Counted from the first letter of the stretch, positions 29,905-40,609 are shown. The stretch: 64,000 bases of DNA from Amia ocellicauda (GCF_036373705.1 NC_089856.1:13732501-13796500); one strand, 5' to 3'. The notes: generated from the letters alone by a model not told the origin. Made by a program: numbers and translations.

Positions 29905-30718
29905 CAGCTCTGGAAAAAATTAAGAGACCACTGCAGTTTTTTCTTAAATCAGCATCTCTACATGTATGGCTGCCATTCCATTTCAGGGTCTGTTGAATTC
30001 CAACACAGGCACACATTCTACTGAATGAGGTACTGATTAGGTGATCACCTGAACCAAATCTTATTTAACGAGAAAAAGTATAAAAACCACTGCTGTGGCC
30101 ATCACTATCCTCTTGCAATAGGACCAGCTGGATGGCAAAAACAGTGCTAGTAGTACCTCAAAAGTAATTAGAATCAAAAAATAACTATTGACCATGAAAA
30201 AAGAGTTGAAAAGGAAAGTTTTGAGTGAAGAAAAGAAGGGTTCAATTCTGGCTTTACTGGCAGAGGGATATAGTGAGCATCGGGTTGTTTCCATCTTTAC
30301 AATTTCAAAGACGGCGGTTCAAAAGAACAAGGTCAAGCAGCAGACATTGGAGACAACAAAGCTACAGACCAGTAGAGGGTGAAAACGACTCCCCACTGAC
30401 AGGGATGACCGCCAACTCAACTGAAGTGCACGGAGAACGGCTTGAAACAGGCTCCTAGGGGCAGGTTGTGCAAAGCTAGAAAAAAGCCCTTCATCAATGA
30501 GAAGCAAAGAAGAGCCAGGCTGAGGTTTGCAAAAGACCATAAGGATTGGACCATAGAGGACTGGAGTAAGGTCATCTTCTCTGATGAGTCCAATTTTCAG
30601 CTTTGCCCAACACCTGGTTGTCTAATGGTTAGACGGAGACCTGGAGAGGGCTACAAGCCACAGTGTCTCGCACCCACTGTGAAATTTGGTGGAGGATCGG
30701 TGATGATCTGGGGGTGCA
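29905..30718 (+). mobile_element. Tc1-like transposon, 5' part, decayed
   Basis: It starts after TA with CAGCTCTGGAAAAAATTAAG, the well-known terminus of a fish Tc1 family. A broken transposase follows on the + strand: VLSEEKKGSILALLAEGYSE (DNA-binding region, about 30220), then RRARLRFAKDHKDWTIEDW, VIFSDESNF with the first catalytic Asp, and KFGGGSVMIWGC. The frame shifts between pieces. The copy stops near 30718, before the second Asp, where an opposite-strand Tc1 begins. Confidence 0.8.
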
Positions 30719-31345
30719 ATCTTCAAGTCTTGCCACAGATTCTCAATAAGATTGAAGTCCGGGTTTTGACTGAGCCAATTTAGGACATTCACTTTCTTGT
30801 TTTTCAGACACTCCAGTGTCAATTTGGCTGTGTGCTTGGGGTCATTGTCCTGCTAAAAGGTGAATCCTTACCCATAGGTCTTTTGAAGCAGGTTATCCTT
30901 AGGGATCTGCCTTACTTAGCTCCATCCATGTCTCTACCCTGACAAGCTTCACAGTCCCTGCCACTGCAAAGCATCCCCATAACATGATGCGGCCACTGCC
31001 ATTTTCAGAAATCCTTCTTCTTCCTTCTTGCCACTCTTCCATACAGGCCAGATTTGTGGAGTACCTGAGGTATTCTCGACGCATGGACAGTTTCTCCCAT
31101 CTCAGCCATGGAACGCTGTAGATCTTTCAGAGCTGTCCTTGGCCTTGGCTTTTCTGACCAATGCCCTTCTTACCTGGCTGCTCAGTTTAGGAGGACGGCC
31201 TGCTCTAAGCAGATTCTGGGTGGCGCCATATACATCATAGCAAAGGGGCTGAATACTTCTCTAATGAAAGCTTGTCAGGTTTTGATTTTAATTTAATAGT
31301 TTTTTCACACACACAATTTTTCCCCACATTATTTTTGTAAAACTC
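30719..31345 (-). mobile_element. Second Tc1-like relic, opposite strand
   Basis: On the minus strand, scattered frames read NGSGRIMLWGCF, then the second-Asp region as a shifted DNDPKHTAK, then NQNP-type LSQNPDFNLIENLWQDLK containing the third catalytic Glu. Stops and frameshifts separate them. The 5' side includes GAAGTATTCAGCCCC, a typical Tc1 subterminal word. It meets the first element head-on. Confidence 0.75.
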
Positions 31346-31675
31346 TTTAATCTGTAATTACTTACCATGGCAGGTTGTCTGTAAGTCTCTTTGGACAAAG
31401 TCATCATCAAAATAATAATAAATCACAACTCACACAAATACACGAAGAGAGACACAGAAACAGACAACACACAAAGACACAGAGACAGACACACACAGCC
31501 CTGCTACATTCAGTTTTGTGAAATAACTCTTATCCCTCGGGAATCTTATCCACTGTTGCACATTTTCCATCCTGCAATTTTCTTGGCCACCAAAACATTT
31601 TTTTGGGGGGGGGCATTATAATACACAAGCCAGACAAGGTCACTAAGAGTTCACATGTGTCAGAAGCAGTCACAG

Positions 31676-31735
31676 TGCTGTGCTACAGTACTGTACACAG
31701 CAAGGTTTCCAGCCCTGGTCATGGAAAGCCCCAAA
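31676..31735 (+). repeat. SINE-like interspersed repeat, copy 2
   Basis: ACACAGCAAGGTTTCCAGCC followed by CTGGTCATGGA matches copies at 27540 and 63805. Confidence 0.45.
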
Positions 31736-32249
31736 AATATTATTTTCTAACTTTGAGAAAATAATAGAACAGACTGCACAGACCGCTGAGTGGAGTTGTC
31801 TGGCTTCTGCGGCTGGCTGCCCTCAGCAATCCCTACATCTGGAATGGCACCCAGATTTATGGGATTGATTTCCCACCATGATGGGAATTCTGGATGAGCT
31901 CTGTGCCGAGGGAGGGGGTCAGGAATTCACTATCTGCCTAATGTGGTCAGATAACGGTCTCTCGATGCTTATGTCTGGCCAGTCCTGGAGAACCCTCTCA
32001 GGAATTCTGTTTCCTAATCCATCAAAGCTCTTAATTACTTAACTGTATATTTCAATTAATTAATTGGATTCGGCTAATTGGTTAATTGGTATGGGTCCCA
32101 CTCTTGTGTCCAGATCTCCAGGCCCAGTGAGGAGTTTCAGCTCCCTATAAACTAGAGTTGGCTGGAGCCCAGAGCCGGAGATGAGGTCATGGAGCTGCTC
32201 CACTCCCCCCCCCCCATTTAAACTCTAAAATAAAATAATTTTAGTGAAT

Positions 32250-32353
32250 GAGAGATGTGTCCTGAGATAGAACTGACATAGAATCACTTCATGAACTGAG
32301 AAAGGAAAGTGAAGGTTCAAGAAGTGATTCTATAATCTCAGGGCAAATCTCTC
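32250..32353. repeat. 104-bp long hairpin
   Basis: The outer arms GAGAGATGTGTCCTGAGAT and ATCTCAGGGCAAATCTCTC pair with three mismatches. The inner arms ATAGAATCACTTCATGAAC and GTTCAAGAAGTGATTCTAT pair with one mismatch around a loop of about 18 bases. It could be a small palindromic MITE or a miRNA-like hairpin; it matches no miRNA I know. Confidence 0.7.
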
Positions 32354-32464
32354 GTAAACCACTTGCAAAAGAAAGAAAGTCTATTTTCAATCTACACTTT
32401 TAAGTATCTCCAAATGATTTCATTTTAACCAAATTATTTATCTGCCTAAATTCACCTCAATTAA

Positions 32465-33540
32465 CAGCCACCTGTCATAATAATTATAATAATTTATTAA
32501 TTTTATATAGAGCCTTCTCAAAACCCAAAGCCCTTTAAACAAAAAGCAATCAATACAAATAAGAAAAAGAACATTGCAAAAACAGCATAAGAAGTAAATA
32601 AAAGTACACACACACAGTTTAAAATACCAAAGTAAAAGATGGGTTTTTATATTGATTTAAAGATATCTGGGGACAGAGCCTGTTCTAAAGACAAAGTGCA
32701 TAACTGGCCTAAATGTCAGATCTCCAACTGAGCTCAGTCTCGTCTTTGGAAAAAACAGTAATCTTTGGTCTGCAGAACTTACTGCATGTAATTAAAAACT
32801 CATTTAGATATATAGGTGTTAGATTATTCAGAGCTTTGTAGGTTAATAAAAGACTTAAAATCAATTTGCCTTACTGGTAGCCAGTGAAGAGATACTAAAA
32901 TAGGAGTGATATGAACAGAGTGGGGTTCTGGTTAAAACCTTGGCTGCTGCATTTTGGACCATCTGGAGCCTCTGCAGGAACTGACCAGAGACCCTTCCTA
33001 ACAGTTTTGTTCCAATAGTCAATGCGAGAGGTAATAAAAGCATGGACGAGTATCTGTGCATAAGCAGCTGTAAGAGAGGATCTTAGTCAAGCAATGTTGC
33101 ACAAATGAAAGAACAAAATATTTGTGGTATTCTTTATATGGGACTCAAAAGATATAACTGATTAAAAAAAATCAACTCTCAGAATTTGAACCTCTGAGGA
33201 GCAACAAAGTTCAACCACATTCATTTTTAGGTTGACTCATTTGACAAAGCTGTCGGGAGAACCAATTAACAACTTCGGTTTTATCACAGTTCAATTTTTA
33301 AAATAAATTTTGCATCCACATTTTGACATCTTATACACAATCCTTAAGTATAGAACGATTTAGTCTGCAGAGACATTGGTATATCAGCATTAAAATGTAA
33401 GTTTAGTCCATGGCCACAAAATATTTGACCTAAAGGCAGGAGATAAACACGAAAAAGAAGAGCCCCTGGTACAGATCCCTGTGGAACACCAGCTGAGACC
33501 AACATTGTTAGGACCCGAGTTAAGGTCACATGCTGGAGTC
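32465..33540 (-). mobile_element. L2-type LINE fragment
   Basis: On the minus strand a decayed reverse transcriptase reads VSAGVPQGSVPGALLF (RT motif GVPQGSVLGPLLF), then LNLHFNADIP (degraded YADD box) and, further on, FLQRLQMVQNAAAKVLTRT, the conserved LINE-2 C-terminal motif. It ends at 32480-32520 with the L2-type 3' end (AGGCTCTATATAAAATTAAT) and an AT-rich tail. Stops and indels make it non-functional; the 5' part is missing. Confidence 0.85.
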
Positions 33541-34060
33541 ATGCCCCCTGCACCTGGATTGCCATCTTTACTGTATGATTTTCTGCATCTGTGCCCTCTG
33601 AACTTTTACCTCCCATGACCCTGTGCACTCACTGTCACCCAAACTGGAAATTAATAAAAAGATTGAGAGGCGGTAAAAGAGGGATTTGGAGAAACAAACA
33701 AACACATACGCTCATATGAATGGTCATGGATAAGATGGTGAGAAGAGAAAGAAAGAAGGACAAATTACAAGGGTGAACAAGGAGAGGAAGGAAAGAAAAA
33801 GAAGAAGACATATTTCTCCCTTCATTCTGCCTTCTGACGCCATCCGGTTTCTCAGCGAGCAGTACTGACGAGTTGTTCAGGGTTAAGGTGCAGATCTGCT
33901 GAATAACCACAGATACATTCACACATACACGGATACAGAAGCGAACACAGATAAACGCAGGAGACCTCCGAGACACAGACAAGCTGTCGACGATAAGCAG
34001 GAGATAAGGGTAGGGGGGGGGGAGTGGGAGAGGTGATTTGTATCACTCAGGGGGGCTTAC

Positions 34061-34082
34061 CTGCAACCGAGACTCCCTCCAT
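34061..34082 (-). CDS. ACVRL1: Possible ACVRL1 first exon with alternative start
   Basis: On the minus strand an ATG at 34082-34080 (G at -3 and +4) reads MEGVSVA and is followed by a consensus donor (GCAG|GTAAGC). Joined to the acceptor at 28961 the frame continues as V then the downstream MPSAPVS. The result would be a signal peptide with nine extra residues. An in-frame stop lies about 40 bases upstream. The rest of this exon would be 5' UTR of unknown length. It rests on splice signals and phase only. Confidence 0.45.
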
Positions 34083-34559
34083 GACCACAGGAACCAAACG
34101 GCACGATTCCTATCTTGAATCGTTATTTATTTATGTATAGATTCGTTTTCTCTGTCTCTTTTCTCCAGTCTTCACTAGATCGCCCCAATCCCTTTCATTC
34201 CAGAACAAAACGGCACACGTCCGGTCTTCTGGTCCATATAAGCACCGCTGGAGTCCTCTGCTTGGGCTTGACTGGCTGTGGAAAACGTTTCTCGCTCAAC
34301 CGCACAAAAACGCCTCCACTTCGAAGGGAGGATAATGATATAGAAATAAACCATCAAATGTCGCTTCGTCCATGCTTGTGTGGAGAGTCAGTACTGAACA
34401 CTAAATCCCATCCCTCTCTCTCTCTCTTTGGAGTGTTAAACTTCACCAAACTAAAAAAATCAATAAAAAAAAATCCGGGAATTGACGCTCAATAGTAACA
34501 GTAGAAATAATAGTATCTATTATAATGAATATATCAAAGTTTTAAGAGACGCAACTTCG

Positions 34560-34745
34560 AAATCTGTGTCAGATCAGCAGGCGAACCAGCTCCTTGTCCA
34601 GAAATCTGTCCGCCGGACCCTCACGCAGAGAAGCGGGCGCTATTGCGTATTGGACCGACCCTCGCCTCCGCCCAGCACACTCTCCGAGTCCGACCCACAG
34701 AGAGCTTCAGTGGACACATCCGTCCCAGGACAAAGCTCCGCGTCG
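34560..34745 (-). promoter_or_regulatory. ACVRL1: CpG-rich patch, possible ACVRL1 promoter
   Basis: A GC-rich segment with many CpGs (for example GTCCGCCGGACCCTCACGCA and GCGGGCGC) in otherwise CpG-poor DNA, about 0.5 kb upstream of the inferred first exon. This suits a vertebrate promoter island. Confidence 0.4.
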
Positions 34746-34862
34746 TTGCTTATCTGCTTATCGTCTGGTCAAGATTAGAGTTTGTTTTATATTTATATTC
34801 ATGATCATATAAATACACTTATGTGCCGTCCCACCCCTCCTTGTTTGCGACGGGAACTTGAG

Positions 34863-34864
<2 letters not shown>

Positions 34865-34897
<33 letters not shown>
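34865..34897. repeat. (CT)n microsatellite
   Basis: About 33 bp of CT. Confidence 0.9.
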
Positions 34898-34898
<1 letters not shown>

Positions 34899-35006
34899 CT
34901 CTTAGAGCTGTTTTCCTGTTTCTGGTCGGGTTTTTAGTTTTTTTTTCTTTCTCCTGGCTGAGTTGAATACAGTATTAGAGGGCGCCCTAAAAACAGCATT
35001 CGCGTC

Positions 35007-35065
35007 ACATCAATCAATCAATTTGTATTTGTATAGCGCCTTTCGTAGGGTAGCCAAAGAGGGGA
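35007..35065 (-). mobile_element. LINE/SINE 3' end
   Basis: CAATCAATCAATTTGTATTT followed by GTATAGCGCCTTTCGTAG is the reverse of the common fish retroposon end 'AAAGGCGCTATACAAATA...'. Only about 60 bp is recognisable. Confidence 0.6.
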
Positions 35066-35140
35066 CTGGGTAAAACCAGGATCGCCGGACCAGTGGAAAG
35101 ATTTACAAAGACGTCCAAAACAGAAAAAAAAACTACTTAT

Positions 35141-35249
35141 TCTGGGCTTTCAGAAACTTTTTTTTATAATTCATAATATTGTTTTACATAGTGTAAATAT
35201 TATTAATAATGAACTTTAATTCGTATACATACGAAAAAGTGTATACAAC

Positions 35250-35303
<54 letters not shown>

Positions 35304-36319
35304 TATACAATTTTTCTACAATTTGTTTAACTGAGCAGAATTTGTAAAAGTAATAATGGCACTAAGGTTCAATAGTGCTACAATAGTTTCATTCTGGGGA
35401 ACTATTTTTGGAACTGGGAACAGATCCCCAAACTAGTGTCCCTATTGTTTCCATTTACTCTACAATTGAGAGATATTAGCTTTCCAAGGCTTGCTTGAAG
35501 ACTATTGATAGCAGAAAGAGTCCCCTTCTAAAGTACAGTAGTGTTATTCTGGGATGCTATTTGTGGAACTGGGAATAGACACCCAAACTGGTGACCCCAT
35601 GCCATAATGTCATATTTTGAAGTGCACTGTGAGCGTTCTGAGGATTCCTTTCTAATATTTAAAATAAAGTCCCCAAAACAATTCCTGCTCCCTTTGATAG
35701 CAGTAAGGGTCCCCTTACAGCAAAACTGGTGCCCAAATGCCACAATTTCATATTTGTAATTGCATTTTAAGCATCTGAGGCTGGCATTCTCTTATTTAAA
35801 AAAAAGTCCCCAAAACCATTTTAGGTGCTATTGATAATAGAAAGGGTCCCCTTCTAAAGTAAAATAGTATTATCCTGGGGAACTATTTGTGGAACTGGGA
35901 ACCGTTTGTGTCTTAAATTGCATTGGGGGTCCTCTGCCTCTACCTCTACATGGTAGTTTCAAGTAACATACCCATGAAAGTATGCAGAAGACCCCCCTGG
36001 CCACAAACTAGATGAGGAGAAGGTTATCATGAAGCTGAAAAGACTGTGTAGAGCAGTTTGGCTGTCTATTCCCAGTTACCATAAACCAAAAATAGTTCCC
36101 CAGCTATTGTACCTTAGTGCCACTATTACTTTTACAAATTCTGTTCAGTTTAACAAATTGTAGAAAATGTGTATACATTTATTATTATTATTATTATTAT
36201 TATGATTATTATGATGATGATTATTATTATTAGCAGTAGTAGTAAAGTTAATTATTAATCTAATTTACACTATGTAATACAATATTCTCAATTAAAACAC
36301 AAGTTTCTGAGAGCCCAGA
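35141..36319. mobile_element. 1.18-kb palindromic element with internal repeats
   Basis: Left arm 35141-35430 and right arm 36050-36319 are inverted copies of each other. Matching words include TCTGGGCTTTCAGAAAC / TCTGGGCTCTCAGAAAC, TTACATAGTGTAAAT, TGTATACA, TTCTACAATTTGTT, AGAATTTGTAAAAGTAAT and GGGGAACTATTTTTGG. Each arm holds an (AAT)n tract. Between the arms are about three imperfect direct repeats (starting near 35385, 35518 and 35708-35844) with GGGTCCCCTTCTAAAG, TGTGGAACTGGGAA and AAAGTCCCCAAAAC, and a central mini-hairpin (GGGGGTCCTCTGC at 35934 with GCAGAAGACCCCC at 35981). No transposase is encoded and no clear target duplication is seen. It is most like a foldback or non-autonomous DNA element. 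Confidence 0.75.
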
Positions 36320-36786
36320 TTTTGTTTTGTTAAAATATGATACTTGTTTGACATTATTCTGTATGTATTCAAATGAGTCCCAGTTGTTCTCAGCATGTTT
36401 TCCTGTGTGGGTGAAATCCCAGAGAAGGACATGTGGTATCACATGCTGAACGTTTTAGGAAGTGAATGTACATCACAATGTCTCCATGTGTTCACCAATA
36501 TGGGAAGGATACTGTTCTTCCAGTAAAATAATAAAAGAGCATTTCCCATTATGTATCTTGCTTTTAAAATTTATGATTGATTTTTAATTTTTAATCTTAT
36601 TTCAGTTGTGTGTTAGATGATTGCTAGTCTTGTATGGTGTAATGAAATGAGAGTCTTTGGACTAGACCAAATCAAAACTCGGACCTCCCAACAAAACGTA
36701 ACTTACAAACTACTTGATGGCTTTTTGGTTTATGTAACACAATTGTAATATTGATGGTAAGTACCATTTGGATACAGACTTCAGAC

Positions 36787-36826
<40 letters not shown>
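36787..36826. repeat. (AAT)n microsatellite
   Basis: About 13 AAT units. Confidence 0.95.
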
Positions 36827-37056
36827 GTCCAACTATTCCGCGATGTTAAGAACTCTGTCCCTCTTCCTTTTTCTCTCTCTAATTACCAAGCTCAATAATG
36901 ATAGCGGGGCCCTTGATAAGATTACGGCTGTTTTCATTACAGTCGTCCAAGAACCTTTCAAGAACCAAGAAGTTTTTTCCCCCGATGAAAAACAAATTTT
37001 AATTCCCAAGTTTATCAAGATTGGCGGACTGGGGTAAAGACTTCTCAGACATAACA

Positions 37057-37063
<7 letters not shown>

Positions 37064-37090
<27 letters not shown>

Positions 37091-37091
37091 T
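37064..37091. repeat. (GT)n microsatellite
   Basis: About 14 GT units. Confidence 0.95.
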
Positions 37092-37300
37092 GGTGGTTGG
37101 TGTTTTAAAATCCAATCGGATTTCTGATCCAGAGCAGAGCATACACTGGGGAGAGAGAGAGAGAAAAAGAGATAGAGTGTCTTCTGAACCCACTCACTGC
37201 TCCAAGAGCTTTGTCCCAATGTTCCAGTCTCTTGTAGTCTGTGGTGTCTGTCAGCCTCAGTGTCTTGGTGTCTGTCTGTGTTGGAGTGTTTCAGTCTCCC

Positions 37301-38856
37301 AGACCCCGTTCACACTTACTAGGCTGGCCCTCGGCCGCTTCTAATCTAGGCCGGCTTTTTTCAGACACCCCGTTTACACTTGCGGTTTTAGGAGGCCTAA
37401 CGAAATGCATGCCGGGAATAAACAAATCTGCTCAAACAAACCAGTGACGTATGACATTAGGTCTGATTACAGGTGTATGCGATGTGTTTATAATCACACC
37501 TTATTAATATCGATTGGCTATTGTTCGGTTCTATATTTTATTTGAAAGTAATCTTAACCCTTTGCAGCCGAAGCTTTCTAATATAATTAAAACATGTGCT
37601 GGTTCAATGGTAATCGAATTAATATATTTCCCTTTTCAAATGTCTATCTTCGGTTCTGCAAGTCTAAAAGTGCTGTTATACACCCGAAAGCGAAGCACCT
37701 TTATTAGGACATCTGCATTAAATCACAAGAAGTCGTGTGCATTGAAAGCAGCCTGTGATGCGTTTGTAGTTGTATATCCTCAGACAGCAGCGCTGCGCAC
37801 TTCTGCGGTTTCTGTTTTAACTTCATCTTCATTCACATTGTAAACAGCGCTTTCATTTCTGCATCGGCCCAGTTTTTACCTCTAACGCCGGCATTTGTGA
37901 TCGTACTGCTCAGCTCAATATAATCGCATTTACTATTGCATAGTAAACAGCTGGTCTCGTATTAAAATACACTGATTTGAATGGAATCCTGCATTGGTTA
38001 AATTTATATCGTTTTAATGCACAATTTGAATAATTAATAAAGTTACCTGGTCCCGTTCACAATTTCACAATGCAATTTCCACGTGTAAAATGTATGCTGT
38101 TAAATTTCAGACTTCAATCATACTTAGTACAAGAACAAACAATAGCAAGTTTACCAGCTACACACTTTTATTTCAATCGACCAAGTAGTTTGAACTGTTT
38201 ACATTATAACTCATTACTTAGCCTAGACTTTTATAATATATATAAAGATGTGAGCTAGTGAAATGTAACAGTACATTTAAGGATCGATATGACACTGAAA
38301 CAATATAGAGACAATACTGTGTCCTGCAGTGTGTGAGCTGTTTCGGTGCCCGCGTTTACTCTGTGTTTATTGTGTTTACTCTGTGTTTACTCTGTGTTTA
38401 TTGTGTTTACTCTGTGTTTATTGTGTTTACTCTGTGTTTACTCTGTGTTTATTGTGTGTTTATTGTGTTTACTCTGTGTTTACCCTGTATTTATTGTGTT
38501 TACTCTGTGTTTACTGTGTGTTTATTGTGTTTACTCTGTGTTTACTCTGTGTTTATTGTGTTTACTCTGTGTTTACTCTGTGTTTACTGTGTGTTTATTG
38601 TGTTTACTCTGTGTTTACTCTGTGTTTATTGTGTTTACTCTGTGTTTACTCTGTGTTTACTCCGTGTCTCTCAGACACGCGTCTCTGGGGCGGGGCTTGA
38701 GTTGCGTCACACGCTGACGCTTTCCACAGTTACACAGTTTCACAGTTACATTTAGGCCGCATTAGGCCGGGTCGAAAGATTTAGGCCGGGTCAAAAAGTG
38801 GGCCTAAATCTATGACCCCGTTCACATATGAGTTAACTCAAGTGTGAACGGGGTCT
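37301..38856. mobile_element. 1.55-kb inverted-terminal-repeat DNA element
   Basis: Both ends carry AGACCCCGTTCACACTT in inverted orientation (37301-37317 and 38840-38856). Near both ends AGGCCGG/AGGCCTA-type words recur. No transposase frame is visible, so it is probably non-autonomous. The superfamily is unclear: no convincing target duplication is seen, because the flanks are CTCAGTGT minisatellite. An 11-bp minisatellite lies inside. Confidence 0.65.
38357..38665. repeat. 11-bp TGTGTTTACTC / TGTGTTTATTG minisatellite
   Basis: About 28 tandem units of TGTGTTTACTC and TGTGTTTATTG in mixed order. All three forward frames stay open, giving false Leu/Cys/Val/Phe proteins. Confidence 0.95.
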
Positions 38857-38859
38857 CAG

Positions 38860-39535
38860 TGTGTCTCATTCTCAGTCAGTGACTCTCAATTACTCAGTGT
38901 CTCAGTGTCTCAGTGTCTCTCATTTTCAGTCTTAGTGTCTCTCAGTGTCTCAGTGTTGCAGTGTCTCTCAGTGTCTCAGTGTCTCTCAGTGTCTCAGTGT
39001 TGCAGTGTCTCTCAGTGTCTCAGTGTCTCTCAGTGTCTCTCATTTTCAGTCTTAGTGTCTCTCAGTGTCTCAGTGTTGCAGTGTCTCTCAGTGTCTCAGT
39101 GTCTCTCAGTGTCTCTCATTTTCAGTCTTAGTGTCTCTCAGTGACTCAGTGTCTCAGAGTGTCTCAGTGTTGGAGTGTTTCTGTCTCTCAGTGTGTCTCA
39201 TTATCAGTCTCAGTGTCTCACTGTGTCTCAGTGTCTCTCAGTCACTCAGTGTCTCTCAGTGTCTTACTGTGTCTCAGTGTCTCTCAGTGTTGCAGTGTCT
39301 CAGCGTCTCTTGATGTCTCACTGTCGGTCGGTGTCTCAGTGTCTCTCAGTGTCACTCTGTGTCTCAGTGTTTCTCAGTGTCTAAGTATCTCTCTGTGTTG
39401 CAGTGTTTCAGTCTCTCAGTGTCTCTCATTCTCATTGTCTGTCAGTGTCTCAAAGTTTCTCTGTGTCACAGTGTCTCTCAGTGTTGCAGTGTCTCCGTGT
39501 TGCAGAGTCTCAGTGTCTCTCAGTGTCTCATTGTC
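38860..39535. repeat. CTCAGTGT minisatellite, block A
   Basis: Long tandem array of CTCAGTGTCT, CTCAGTGTTGCAGTGT and CATTTTCAGTCTTAGTGT variants. A 90-100-bp higher-order unit (CTCATTTTCAGTCTTAGTGT ... CAGTGTTGCAGTGT) is repeated about three times at 38918-39140. Confidence 0.95.
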
Positions 39536-39610
39536 TGCTCAGGGCTTATTTCCTGTCAGGCAGCCCCACACACAGCTGGAGGTTCTCATAGACAGATTTT
39601 AATACCGGCT
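39532..39610. repeat. Array-end segment, copy 1
   Basis: TCTGCTCAGGGCTTATTTCC, CAGGCAGCCCCACACACAGC and TGGAGGTTCTCATAGACAGA. A near-identical segment follows the second array block at 40134. Confidence 0.9.
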
Positions 39611-39837
39611 TCAGAGCAAGAGGGACCATGCCTGTCTTCTCAACCCACTCACCGCTTGCAGCCCTTTGTCCCAATGTTTCATTCATTCACAGTGTCAGAC
39701 AGGGTTCGAATTGAGGAGCAGGATTGGGGGTCTTGAACCTCCCATAATTAAGAATTGGATACCCCCCCCCCCCCCCGCTCTCACAGTTTTTGACCCACCC
39801 AAGACCGTCACGCCTTGTTTGTCAATGTATAATTCGC

Positions 39838-40135
39838 ACTCTCAGTGTCTTTCAGTGTCTCTCAGTGTCTCAATGTCCCTCAGTGTCTCTCATTCTCTCA
39901 GTGTATCTCTGTGTTTCAGTGTCTCTATGTCTCAGTGTCTCTATGTCTCAGTTTCTCAGTCTCTCAGTGTCTTTCAGTGTCTCTCATTCTCTCAGTGTAT
40001 CTCTGTGTTTCAGTGCCTCTATGTCTCAGTGTCTCTATGTCTCAGTTTCTCTCAGTCTCTCAGTGTCTCTCAGTGTTGCAATGTCTCAGTGTCTCTCAGT
40101 GTCTCAGTGTCTCTCAGGGTCTCAGTGTCTCAGTG
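39838..40135. repeat. CTCAGTGT minisatellite, block B
   Basis: Second array of CTCAGTGTCT and CTATGTCTCAGTGT words, with an internal duplication of a roughly 110-bp unit (CATTCTCTCAGTGTATCTCT at 39890 and 39985). Confidence 0.95.
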
Positions 40136-40212
40136 TCTGCTCAGGGCTTATCTCCTGGCTGGCAGCCCCACGCACAGCTGGAGGTCCTCACAGACAGACA
40201 TTAATACTGGAT
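40134..40212. repeat. Array-end segment, copy 2
   Basis: Direct repeat of 39532-39610, offset about 602 bp, with a few substitutions. Confidence 0.9.
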
Positions 40213-40609
40213 TCATATTTTATTGGCTTCAGTTCTTTCCATATTTATCTCCCAGTGGCACGTCTGCTTGGTCCCACATTCCTTCAGCTCACGTCTCTGA
40301 GTCCACTTCAACCACTGCTGGACATATCACAGCTGCTGCACAGCCATGCACCCCCAAAACACAACCTAAAGTAATAATCAAAATAGTAACTAGAATTGAA
40401 AATATCTGAAGATGCTGTGTCTGCATGTGATGGTACATTTTTTATGATATATTATGGAATATGTGTGTATGTTACTACTGTTTCAATTACCAACCATCAC
40501 TGATGGTTAACCTGCACACTACTGTAAAAATAACACATATCCCATAATATTTCATATAGGAAGTACTGTCCCATGCAGACAGAGTATCTTCAGACACTTT
40601 AAATTCAAG

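Larger units (their letters stand above)
28961..34060 (-). other. ACVRL1: ACVRL1 intron 1 (inferred)
   Basis: About 5.1 kb between the signal-peptide exon and the inferred first exon. It contains two opposed Tc1 relics, a SINE-like repeat, a long hairpin and an L2-type LINE fragment. No coding exon is seen. Confidence 0.5.

Noticed and set aside
38329-38755. Three overlapping Leu/Cys/Val/Phe-rich frames of 120-140 codons
   Set aside because: They come from an 11-bp tandem repeat whose length is not a multiple of three, so every frame shows the same peptide.
38860-40135. CRISPR-like alternation of repeats and spacers
   Set aside because: Units are variable and tandem with no constant-length unique spacers, and the genome is a vertebrate's.
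39666-40409. 247-codon open frame rich in Ser/Val/Leu/Gln
   Set aside because: It is the translation of the CTCAGTGT minisatellite. Overlapping frames are open too and no domain is present.
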